The translations under genes were made by a program, and so were the position numbers. From Aphelocoma coerulescens (taxonomy: Eukaryota; Chordata; Aves; Passeriformes; Corvidae), in NCBI RefSeq assembly GCF_041296385.1, contig NC_091013.1, positions 10,492,001 through 10,556,000 on the forward strand: a stretch of DNA of 64,000 nucleotides. The letters run 5' to 3'. Under the pieces are notes generated by a model, which was not told where the DNA came from, ran no database searches, and worked only from the letters and a program-made list of their open reading frames with translations. Positions 47,293 through 59,010 of the stretch are shown here, in pieces (the stretch's first letter is position 1; the number at the start of each line of letters is the position of its first letter).

Positions 47293-50200
47293 TGTTCTAG
47301 GCTGTGAAATAGTTCATAGGCAAGCATGGCATCCCCTGGCATTTCCTCTAGTTCTGATAGGGCTGGTATCCTGCAGGCCTCTGCACTGGCACAGCTATCT
47401 CATTACTCTTCTCTCCTGGGCCTTCTCTCCTTCATGCTGTTTCCTGAAAAGCAGAGCATTTAGCCCATGAGACTCTCTTTTAGTCATTTTGCTTATGTAA
47501 CTATTGGTAGAAGAGAGCCTGCAAGAGCATACAACTTGGATAAATTGTAAACAAATGACACTTTAGTTGTTGTATTTCTCACTTTCATGCCTTTTTCTGT
47601 CTTAATCTCCACTCTCTGGAAAGCAAACTAATTTCTGGTTGGCTACAAATGTAGTCTAAAGTGCTTGAAGATCACACAGTGTTTCACCAAATTGTACACT
47701 TCCTCTATGAAATGTCTCTGTAGGCAGATTTCCTTGTCTATATTTGTCGTGGCTATTGGCAATTCCTTATTTTAGCAAAGAGCAGAAAAATTAAGGTGCT
47801 AGGATCTTTGCCTTTTATCACATTCAGAGAACATTACTTGTGCCTTAAAAATAAGGATCATGGAGACATTTGATTAAAGGGTCATACAAAGGGGAAGATC
47901 ACATGTGAGTTTTCTAAACATAATCTAAATTCTTTGGATTTAAATACTGTAGAATAGTCTTTGAAGTATCACATTAATAGTTAATGTGTGAACTGTTTAA
48001 AAAAGAGGGAGAGAGGAAGTGTTGTATTGCAAATCTTGCAATGAAGAACCACTGCTGGAGTCTGAGAGAGCATTTTTCATTTAAAGCAGCAGTCATGAGC
48101 CTTCAGAATTCCTTTATAAAGTGGAATGAAAATGCGTGCATATTTTGGCTGCAAATTTGTAGTTAAAACTAATCTCATGAATTTTTTGATGGCTGAAACT
48201 CAATTAATGCTTCTAAATGGCTGGTGCTTATGCACAGGTAAGTATTTTACAGTTCTTTTTGTAATACAGCACAAATTTCAACTGCTGAAGACTTTGCACT
48301 GGCTTTTCACATAATTTTAATGTACCTAATATTCAGGTGAAATAATTACACTAGCCACATCAAATATATTTAATCAAATGGGAGGAAATGAAATTATTTC
48401 CATTTACCTCAAAACTGACTTTCAATTTCTTATAAATACTTTTGCTTAGTTATACCACTCTTTTAAAAAGTTATCCTGGCAAGACAAATTATCCTGTAAA
48501 GAAAAAGACTAAATATTTCTGTGGAATAAATGCTTAATATTATTTTACTCATTTTGAACACAGTGAAAGATAAAAGATCATAGATGTTAACAGGAGTACT
48601 ATAATATAAAAGTTAAGACTGTTGAATAAGCAAATTGTGCATTCATTATAAGTCCTATCCAATAGAGTAGATAATTAATTTGCTGTGCGAACGATCCATT
48701 CTTTGTTTGTCATCATTCAAGTTACAGGAATTTTTGCCTCACATTTGGATGCACCCAGAACATTGTGATCTTTACTGGCATAGAATTTGAATGTTTCTTT
48801 CAGAGAAGAATTTAGGGATTTAATTATTTTTGTCACAAGTTTTTCAGTGGTCATGCATAACCAAAATGATTTGATGTTGCATGCAGTGAAAAAATATGAG
48901 GGAAGAATGCTTGATTTTATCCCCAAGTTTCTGAGGAATGTATTATTTCATGCATAGCTCTGAAGTACTTGCAGTAGCTCAAATACAAGCTCAGTAAATA
49001 TTTGAACATTAAAACTTATGACTTTATGCTGGTGTTATAGTTCCATGATGAAATGTGTTGCTAAGCTCTAGCTAATGAACTCTAGAGAGATGCAGAATTC
49101 ATGGGCTTAAATGTGGCCCTTTAATGCAGCTGTATTTCTTTGGCAACCAAGCAAGTATGAAGATATCGTCCTGCCCTGTCGGTGTGTAGGCATATGCCAG
49201 TCATAGCTCAAACAATCTTACAAGACTTAGTGTCACAACTTTTATATTGAAAGTAAACCAAGTTTTGTTCATCCTACTTACACATCCAAGTCATGCTAGG
49301 AACACATGAGAATTATTGGAATGTCCTGAAAATCTGCTGTATTGTTTATGTGTCATTCCTAAGTTGAAACCTAAAATTACTTCAAGTATTGCAGTACCAA
49401 GTAACTAAAGTTTTGCATTAATAAAATGAAACACACATAAAATACGGAAATAAGGCATCGGCCATCTGATAGAAATCAAAACTCCTCCAGAGGATTTTTA
49501 AACAGCTTGCTTTATTCTGCACATGTGTAAGGATAATCAGTTTCCTAAAATGGTGACAAATTTATCATTACCTTTTCAGCATGGTTTCTTTTCTCGATTA
49601 TATCATAATGACTAATTTATAAAACTAAATGATTTTTCATGAACCTGTATCTCCATTTCACAGAGGCATTATTCTCTGTAAGCCAATAGAAAAAGAAGTG
49701 TTGTTTATTTCTTTCTGATCTCATTTAAGCTTCCTGCCACTCACTCATCAATGATTTATGTGTCATCCTAATTCTATCAATATGGCAAATGAATATTAGA
49801 AATCCACAGAAAATATCTGAGACTGATAAAGTGATTTTACTGTTATTCCACTTCCAAATTAGGAAATTCAAGTACAAATTAGTTATTTGTCCACAAACCT
49901 GACTCCAGAATTAGAGGACTACTTATGTATTTAAGTGTCTTAATAATCTGTATCATATTCTGCAGGAGATTAATTTTGCGATAGCATTTCAAAATGTAAG
50001 TAAAAGTTTTTGGTTTTGGTTTTGGTATTTTTTTTAATACCGATTCTTTAATATACATTCTCCACAAAAGGGAGGTCTAACATGTATAAAATACTGAAGT
50101 TAGTTATAGTTGTCACAGGTACGTTTTCCTCTAGTATCATTTCATATAAAACATTTTTATTTCAGTACAATTGCTAAACTCAGTCAAAACACTTCCAGTG

Positions 50201-50778
50201 TCTTTCAACAATAAAGCACATTTACCTAGGCTGGGTATGTATTGATATATTAGCACTTATACATTCACATGCCTTACATTCATATACAGGTATAAAAAAA
50301 AATATATATATATAGGAAATATGTTTTAGTATGAATTTGGGACATATATATAACTCTGTATTTTGCTACCTTAGTAGATCTCACTTTCAAAGAATTTAAA
50401 ACCCTGATTCTCCTTTTTTATGCTACTTAAACTATTACCTGGTTACTCTGTCTTTAAGAGTAATCTTTCTATTCTTAGTCTAAATATTGTACAGTAAAGT
50501 CTATGTGTTAAAATAGTCAATGAGAATCTGGTTTGGATTTTCTTTTCCTTGAGCATCTAGAATCCAGTATCTTTTAGCAAAAGTCGCTGTGTACTGAATC
50601 ATATCAGAAAGCTGACAGCGGATTCTATAGCTTGCAAAATAAGCTCAAGAGTAAATGTACTAGGAAATACACTAACGTGTTATTTTTATCATCAATATCT
50701 TTCTTACAAAGACCAGAAAAATGTTTACTTACCTTTTTGTTTGCCTATATGTGAAACTGTTTTTTTTTTTCCCTTTAG
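47293..50778. other. AT-rich unique DNA, no gene recognised
   Basis: About 3.5 kb with no recognised feature beyond an A10 followed by (TA)n at 50293-50315 and a T/G-rich stretch near 50008-50036. Confidence 0.55.
50293..50315. repeat. Poly-A and (TA)n tract
   Basis: An A run continuing into about six TA units; probably polymorphic. Confidence 0.85.
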
Positions 50779-50935
50779 AAGGCAGTCTGCCTCAAAAGAA
50801 AAGTAATAATGTAATTGGTTGTACTGCCTCCCATCTTTTAAAGGATATCGCTGCATTCTTTTATTTACGTCCAGAGCCAGAGGCCACTTTTAAAATATTT
50901 AAGCTGCTTAAATGAAAATGTGATTTAAAAATAAA
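50779..50935 (+). other. Candidate terminal exon: acceptor, short frame, poly(A) signal
   Basis: A strong acceptor-like signal (11 T then 'ccctttag', AG at 50777-50778) precedes a frame of 45 codons starting 'GSLPQKKSNNVIGC' that ends at TGA 50913-50915. AATAAA follows at 50930-50935. This arrangement is what a terminal exon of an mRNA or lncRNA looks like, but all three signals are common by chance in AT-rich DNA. I recognise neither the peptide nor a donor exon upstream. Confidence 0.2.
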
Positions 50936-51494
50936 AGGTATTAATGTGGAGGTTTGCATTCAATTCTGGAAGCTTATTTAAAACAAAGCAAAAATATTTT
51001 AGTGGGTGCATTGGTACAGACTCTTATCTCTTCCATTCAGTTGTTTGAATTTTTTAGTACTTGGGGTGGATGCAATTACTGAGCAAACCTGTTACCCCAG
51101 AATTGCATCAATAATTTGTGTACAAAGGGGAGGAAAGTGGGTTTTGGGGGTTTTTTATTACTTTTCTAAAATAGAATAGTTCTGCTAAATATATTTAAGT
51201 CGGAGTTAATGAAAACACTTAAGTAGCTATACTTTGCTGCACAGATGGCAAAACATCTACTGCTCTTATTCTGTACATCAGGGTTAGGTAAAAAGTCTCG
51301 TGATTCATCATTCAGTTGCCTACCACTGAGCAAACACTACAGTATTTGGGGATGGGAGATGGGGGAGGATAAACAAATCAAAATGGGCTTTTTCAAATGG
51401 TTGTATTTTGTCTGTTAGGAATAGGGTGAGCTTTCACAAATTTTTCACTTCAGTGAACCAGTAGCCTTTGTTAGTAGCTAGAAAGAAGTAGCTA

Positions 51495-51770
51495 ACTGTT
51501 CTGCTCTTGTAAAAGCTGCTTAGTAAGATTCCTTTTGCCAAGGGAAATGGTGTTGGCACGCTGTGCTTCCCTGTGGCTAAGGTGGGCAGTACAATGTACC
51601 CCGTGCCCCTTGGTGCTGCTCAGCACTACCACAAAACTGCTCACAGCTCTTGTTTGAGCTCTTGCACCCTTCTCCATCTTCCATTTCCTACAGTGCAGCA
51701 CAACAGAAAACTGAAGGTGCTTCTGCTGTCCCCACTGGAGGAGCCCAGCTCGGTGCTTCTTGGGTGCCAT
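51495..51770 (-). CDS. 92-codon open frame in a GC-rich patch, unidentified (low confidence)
   Basis: A minus-strand frame starting at an ATG (complement of 51768-51770) in a reasonable context ('acccATGg'). It begins 'MAPKKHRAGLLQWGQQKH', contains several basic residues and has no known domain. The patch 51540-51900 is richer in G+C than its flanks. Overlapping frames of 67 codons (plus) and 76 codons (minus, other frame) run through the same DNA, which argues that base composition rather than selection keeps it open. It could be a decayed retrocopy or lncRNA exon. Confidence 0.15.
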
Positions 51771-52940
51771 GGGTAGGATAGGAGTTCACTTGGACAAACC
51801 ATCAGCCCCAGTCCCAGCTCTGGATGGGGCTTCCCGTGCTCTCTGATGGACAGTGGAGCACAATTGCACACTACAGGGCAGAGTTGCCGGAGGATGAGGA
51901 TGGAAGCACTTAATCCTCATAAAATGCATGGAAGGAATTCAGTGTTTTGAAGGATCGATCAGGCTTTTAGAATTAAAAGAAGCAATATATGTGCCGTGTA
52001 ATTTCCTCTTTGAAGTTCCACAGATTTAGCTGATCTGTGATAAAATCTTGATTTTTGGGAAGCAAAGCTGTGTTCTGTTTTAGACAAAAGTAAAATAAAA
52101 ATCAGTGGTGAAAAACTTCAGTACCATACTTAATCTCATTGATTGAAATGTTTAATTGAAGTTTTTACAATCAAAGCCTTACAAATAAAGCTCCTTTCCA
52201 GTTAGATTCTCTGGAGTTCATTTTCCCATGAAATACAGGAACTTAGCCAATAGATCATTTACTTCATAAAATTTCAGCCTCCAGAAAAACTGCAGAAATG
52301 CTATGCCGTCTTCAAGCCTTTCTTTATCCTGTATTACCCTATTAGTGACAGTTTATAAACTTGTTTTCAAAAAGAGCTATATTTTAATGGGAAGCAGTTA
52401 AAAAGCTTTTGCAAAAATAGTAGGACTAAAAACATTATGAGTAATTGTCATCAGACTCAATGGTGCATAGGGATGCATTATAATACTTGCAGGTAAAACA
52501 TTATACAATCTTTTGATAATGAAGGCTTTGAAAAGTCTTAACCTTAAAGTTGTCATACTATACTTTGCTTTTCCTAGGTTCCCTATACTTAATTAATTTC
52601 TCCCATAAACATAAGCATTTATTTTCTTAAAGCATTATTAAGTATTCACACTAGGACTGGAAATTGTGCAATTTCGAAGTGCAGTTTAAAAGGTAGTCCT
52701 TATGTTCAAAGAACTGCATGTTAATTATGGGTCTTATCCATGGTCACTGGAAAGAAACCTACTGACCTTTTTTAACTACTTTTCTAGGACGCAAAAGTTA
52801 TTCTTTTTCATAGGTAGTACTGCAATTTACTCCTATTTTAGCAATTTCCTAGAGGAAGTATTTAGGAAAATGCAAATCTAATTTTACCGTAACCACCATC
52901 TTAAGCTTAACCCCCCCCAATTTTATCTGTTCCCTTTAGC

Positions 52941-52962
52941 TTTTTTTTTTTTTTTTTTTTTT
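52941..52962. repeat. Poly-T tract (22)
   Basis: The longest homopolymer of the window. No retroposon body ends here in the reverse direction that I can recognise. Confidence 0.9.
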
Positions 52963-53463
52963 AAATCAGCAAAAGCATTTGGGGATAGGAAGAAGTCTCA
53001 GGGAATATGTTGTTAGGATGTTACTTTCCAATAACAAAATAAGTTTTTCAAATGAGTTTCAAGTAGTCTTTAGATAAAATTATGTGTTGAGGATAATGGC
53101 AGCTGAATTTCTACCCTTGCTTTAGAACCTTTTGGGAACTTGGTTGGCTTTTCTAGATTAACATAGGTATAGTTTAAAATGCCTTAACTGTATATTAAAT
53201 AAGCACAGATTTAAACTGACCATTGTGCCTGGATTACAGAAGAAGTTGCGTGTAACAAAGTATTATCTTGCTGTAGTGTTAGCCACTAGAAAAATGTCAT
53301 TCTAATTAGCTGTAGCTAGATAACAATCCCATAACAACTGAAGAACGAAGCTCCATTGCTTGCTTGTTTTCTTGGATCAGTATTTTTCTTCTCTGCTTTT
53401 AACTACAGTTTCTGGCAAATTTATTTCATTCTGATAAACCTTTTATTTGTATTTTGATGTATT

Positions 53464-53476
53464 AAAAAAAAAAAAA
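53464..53476. repeat. Poly-A tract (13)
   Basis: An uninterrupted A run followed by 'ggcaaaaaac'. Confidence 0.9.
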
Positions 53477-56400
53477 GGCAAAAAAACATTAACTGTAGAA
53501 ATACAAGAGTTAAAACCAGTAGTGTGCTAGGTCTGAATTTGGATGAGATAATTTCCATTTTTGGAATACTGCATGAAATTCCTGTAAGCAGGAATATCCA
53601 TACAATATTCCTGGTATGCTTGCTGTGGCTAGACTGAGTCTGTTATGTTTTGCCTTCTATTTTTCCTTCCAGTATTTGGGTTTGGGGAGGCAAGGTCACC
53701 TGCTTTGTCTGAGTACCTGCACACTTGATGTAGACACTATCATTGTGTGGTGGTTCCTTCAATTAAACTAAGTGCTTTCCCTGGTAACTTTCTTGTAATT
53801 TGATTACTGATCTTATTAGGAAGCTGTTTATACAAAAAGATTGATTCATGCATGTATAGTAACTGGCAGGCATATTTTGAACTTGATGCTTCTTTAGGAA
53901 GTTTAGAGACAAAAGATGATTTTTCATTTTATATTCAGATTTTATTCTCTTTGAAATGCTATATTACTTTTCAACTGAAAACTTAAGTAAAATGGCTTGG
54001 ATTAAATTTCTATCAGGACGAATGCCTTAGAAACAGAATAGTGTTTATGAGTAAGCCTATTATCTCATGCAGACTGCTGGGACTTGATCCTCTGTGGTGC
54101 TCAGAACTGGAATTTTGGCTAGGTTGTTCAAGTGTCTCAGCAGCATCTTGCATTTACAATGAAGTTTGTTTGGAAAATTTCAGCAAAGTTATGAGTGTCT
54201 GGAGTCTATTCCGTCATACCTGTGTTGTCCAGCACCTCTGGAACAACCACTGGAGGTTCCCATTTTTAGGACGGAGATTTCTTGCAGAGTAACATTAATG
54301 GTGCAACCTGTTGCTGACACATCTCTAATGTCTTGCCTTTGTTTCAATCTCTTATGTTGCTAAGGCTGATCCTGATACCTCATAAACATAAAACAAGCCT
54401 CTGGCTAACTAAGCTCTTGCATTTAGTGTGAAATAAATGTAAATAAGGTTTCACCTCGTAGAGCTTTAATGAAGAAATTTCCTAATAAGGCTTTGTTTTA
54501 TTGTAGGTGGTATAAATAATAATACCTCCGAAAATATATATATTTTTTTCTGTTCAACCTGTTTTGCTCGAGAAAGCTTCCCAAGAATTTAAAAATAGAT
54601 AAAATTTAAACTCAGACCACTTTCCTAAGGATAAGATCTGATCTATAAATTTGATTAGCATATATCTGTGGTAAAAAAACTGCTGACATGCTGACGTGAA
54701 CAGAATTTGAGGAACGGCTAAAGAAAGAGATCTTTCTGTCTAGTTCAAAACATGTTGATACCTTTTGTTATTGTTCTCTTTGGGAAGTGACTTCTGAGGT
54801 GTGTGCCTACCCCCTGTTTAAATTTCAGTCTCATCAGCCCTCTTTGACCGGTTGCCTGTGATAGCTCTGAGAACACCACATGTTTGAGCACAGTGGAAGC
54901 AAGTGAATGAAGCTGAAATACTTGCTCACTGTGTAGTCAAGAGTGGTTTAGGAAGAATACTGTTTAAGTTTACCTTGCATTTACATAGACAGAAAAACAA
55001 ATGGAGTGGAAATCTTTTAGTCTCTCATTCTTCAAATGTTATACCTTCTCAAGCTTTAAAATTTTGTGGTGCACACAACGAGGTTTTTTTCTTGGCAATT
55101 TGTGGACACTGAGGCCACCTCAGTAATTATGATCCTTTTTTCATTTAAAAGAAGGTTGAAATTTCATGTCTTTTTATTGATTTATTGAAAAACAGGGCTT
55201 GAAATTAAGTTGAATCCTTTACAATTGTATTTGATATAGCATGAATAAGCAATTTGAGTATGGTAGTCACTGTATTAAGAGTAATACTGATGGTGTTAGA
55301 CAGGTCCTGCATATTAAACCTGGAATAATATTTATTAGTTAACAAAAATGCAGAACTATAAAAGTTAGGTGAATAACCAGGTGTAGAGCATTACTTTAGT
55401 ATCTGATGAGAGAAATAATTCTTCAGAGTTCTGCAGGGGCAGGAGGAGTAAAATGGAAGAATATATGAGAGGTAATTCTCCTTTCTTGATCCCACACATT
55501 CTCATGAAATTTGCAAGTTAGATGTCTTAGTCTTCAAAAGGAGATTGTAGCCTACTGAAGTTTGCATTAGAGTAATATTGATTGCATAGAGCAAAAATAG
55601 ATTCTTTGATCTTTTTATTCTCTGTCAGTAGTTTGAAAACATCTCAGATCACAAATCAAAAACTACTGAATCCACACATAGCACTGTGTCTTGGTTTTGG
55701 TTGTGTTTTTTGTTGGGGTTTTACTGATTGGTAGGGTTTTTTGGTTTTGTTGTTTCTTTTTTTAATCTTCACTAGGAATTAAAATAATTCCCCTTCAAAT
55801 GATACTTATCTTCTTCCATGTCTGTCCAAGTTTGATAATGCTCTATCATCTGGAGGTCTGTCCTGGTATAATCAACAAGAACAAAATGATTTTTTTAATA
55901 TGTTAAGGCAACTACTTCAACCATCCTGGTTTTCACTATAGCTTTAGTCTCATTTGCCACTTGCAGCTACCTGTAGGGTTAAAATAAGGTCATGAATAGC
56001 TACATCTATTGACAATGAAAAAGAGTGTAGTGGTTGTAGTGATTGTTAGTGCACTGAAAGGAGGTGAATCAATTCAGTTTACTGCTAATCACAGTAACAG
56101 ACACCTACTTGTCAGTACTAACATGTGGTGTTCTGTAGAACATGATGTAGTTGCAAGTCCTGTTGGGCAAATGGATCCAGGGACACAAGATAGGATATAA
56201 TACTACAGGCAGGTTCAGTTCTCCTGTAAGATGTTCACATCATCTTGTTTGTGATGAAGAACGCGTTCGTGTTGGATGCAGCTCAGTCTAATGTCTCTCA
56301 CATTTTAAAAATTTCTAATTTGAACATTAGAATGATCACGTAGATCAGACCACAGGTCAGTCAAGTCTTAATATCCAACAGTGGACAATGATGGATGCTA

Positions 56401-57760
56401 ACATAGAAGTATAATAGTAACGTAAGCATAAAATTCTAATTCCTTAGAATTATCTTTCTCACCGCTAACAATTTGCACTACAAGGGTTTCTGGACCAGAG
56501 GTGGTACTTCCCTTCGATAGTTTGTATGTAGAAAAAAAGTTACTGAATCAAATATGGTGAAGAAAGGGCCTGTGTATTTTTTTCTCCATTGTTCCATATG
56601 GTCAGTCTGGTATCATTTGTGTGGATGAACAATGCATGTATATTATTACTGAAAAGTAAGTGTTTATTGATGAATATATTTACAGTTACATTAGATTGAT
56701 GAATTGTTCCAGGCTGCCAGAATGCTTATAGATGGATCCATTGCTCCTTGGAAAAGTAGTTGCAAATGTCCAATTCATTAAGAAGGAAGGTACGTATGGA
56801 AATCAGCATTCATTTACACCTCTTTAGACATTTTTAAATGTTACGAAAAACCATAGCTTTTTAAAAATAAACTTCACTTGTTGATTAAAGACAAAGGTAT
56901 GACATAGAAGGAAAGCAATTTGAAATCCATCTTTATTGTGTTATCACACATGCATGATTGTGGGTAAACTACAGAGTCAAATTTCATTAAAACAATCCCC
57001 CCTCATATATCCTCTCTCCTACTCATCCTTTTCACAGCAGTCAGAAATGGTACTTGTGACACTCACTTGGCTGTTTGTACAGGCATTACCTCTTATTTCT
57101 CATGCTGGTTGCCAAGCAACTATTTTTGCATTTCATGCCTTGCACTGCAGGCATTAATTTCTGTCATGTTCCTCTGTTTGTTTATTATATACTAGAGAAA
57201 CGTGCGTACAGGAAAATGAGGACACTTTTGTAAAGAAAAAAAAATGTATTTAGTAATAAGCCATTGTGCTCACTGGATACTGCAGGGAAAAAACTTGAAC
57301 AGTCATTTCACAGAGGACCTAAAAGGTATCGTCCACCCTGTGCAAAATCAAACTGGGATTCACTGAGAGGGAATCTTTATGAAATATATAAAATATTTGC
57401 CCTCCTGAAGGGAAGCAAAGGAATAGCTGGATTAGACTAGGTTTGGGGTTGTGTTCCCCTAGTCCCTTCTTCCCACTCCTTCTCTAGCTGTGTGTTGTAT
57501 GTTTTGTACTGTTGTGTAGCTACTGAGCTCTTCATACTCTCAAGTACAGATATGCCCTTATTGACCCTGAAACTGGCCGGTGTAATTCCTGACTAGTTTA
57601 GGTTGAAAAAATGTTTTCAGTCCTGGATGATCTTTCTTTCTGACACTGAATTGGTTCCCTTCTCTGTAGAATAAGGAAAGAGAACAACACAATAGAAAGA
57701 TTATTTCTTTTTTGAAGCTATTGCTTATTAATATTGCTATTTTAACCTGGCTATTAACAC

Positions 57761-59010
57761 AGAATCATAGAATGTTAAGGGTTGGAAGTGACCTGGAAGA
57801 TCATCTCATTCCAACCCCACTGCCATGGGATGGGGCACTTTCCACTAGACCAGATTGCTCAAGACTTTATCCAACCTGGATTTGAACACTTCCAGGGCTG
57901 GGACACCCTCAAATTCTCTGGGCAACACATTCCAATGCCTCACCATCCTCACAGTAAAGAATTTCTGCTTAATAGCTACCCTAAATTTCCCCTTTTTCAG
58001 TTGTACCCACTACTCCTTGTCCTATCACTACAGTTCCTGACAAAAGGTCCCTCTCCAGCTTCCCCGTAGGTCCTCTTCAGTTACTGGAAGGTTGCTGTGA
58101 GATCTCCATGCAACCTTTTCTTCTCCAGCCTGAACAGCCCCAACTTGCTCAGCCTGTCTTCAGAGGGGAGGTGCTCCAATCCTCTTTTCAACTTCATGGC
58201 CTCCTCTGGACTTGCTCCAAATGTTCCATGTCTTTATGTTGGGGACACCAGAACTGTACACAGTACTCAAGGTGAGATCTCACTAGAGCAGAGGAGAGGG
58301 GAAGAATCACCTCCTTCAACCTTCTGGCCACACTCCTCTGGATGCAGCCCAGGATACGTTTGGGCTGTGAGCACACGCTGCCCTCTCACGTTGAGTTTTT
58401 CATCAACCATTACTCCCAAGTCTTTCTCCTCAGGGCTTTTCACAATCAATTCTCTGCCCATCCTGTAGATGTGTCTGGGGTTTCTGTGACCCAGATAAAG
58501 GACCTTCCTCTTTGTTTTATTGAACTTGATGAGGTTTGCATTGGCCCACCTCCCAAGCTTGTCCAGGTCTCCCTGGATGACATTCCTCCCCTCTAGTGTG
58601 TTGACTGCACCACACAGCTTGATGCTGTCAGCTTAGAGTGCATTTGATCTCACTGTTCGTGTCACTGACAAAGATGTTGAACAGTATCGGCTACGCCTGA
58701 GGGACACCATTCATCACTGGTCTCCACATGGGCAATGAGCCATTGACAACAAGTCTTGGAGTCTGGCCTTGCAGTAACTGAGTGGTGCATTCATCAAATC
58801 CATCCATCTCCAATTTAGAGACAAGGATGTTCATGCAGGACGGTGTCAAATACTGTACATGTGTCCAGGCAGGTGATGTCAGTTGCTCTGTCCCTATCTA
58901 TCAAAGCTGTAGCCCTGTCATAGAAGGTCACCAAATTTGTTAGGTATGATTTGCCCTTAGTAAAGCCATGTTGGCTGTTGTCAATCATGTCTTTGTTTTT
59001 CATATTCAGC
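57761..59010 (-). mobile_element. CR1 LINE, longest copy, with reverse transcriptase remnants
   Basis: A reverse-oriented CR1 of about 1.25 kb with its 3' tail at the left ('agaatcatagaatg'). From right to left it holds the middle and C-terminal parts of ORF2. Near 58815-59003 the minus strand reads 'NSQHGFTKGKSYLTNLVTFY', then 'CLDTCTVFDTV', which stands where intact copies have the motif A segment of the reverse transcriptase; the aspartate of 'LD' is kept. Near 58380-58461 it reads 'SPEEKDLGVMVDEKLN', and near 58200-58370 'LGCIQRSVARRLKEVILPL' and 'LEYCVQFWCPQ', the region after the palm. These pieces lie in different frames with stops between them, so it is a pseudogene. The 5' part (endonuclease, ORF1) is missing. 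Confidence 0.95.

Larger units (their letters stand above)
50936..57760. other. Unique DNA; poly-T and T/G-rich tracts
   Basis: Apart from the GC-rich patch at 51540-51900 this is AT-rich. It has a T22 tract (52941-52962), an A13 tract (53464-53476) and a T/G-rich stretch (55688-55762). No gene, RNA gene or transposon recognised. Confidence 0.55.

Noticed and set aside
52941..52962. Poly-T as the reversed poly-A tail of a processed pseudogene
   Set aside because: No gene-like sequence or target duplication is recognisable to its right on the minus strand.
58097..58468. 123-codon plus-strand frame
   Set aside because: It is antisense to CR1 ORF2 and open only because of the composition of the coding strand.
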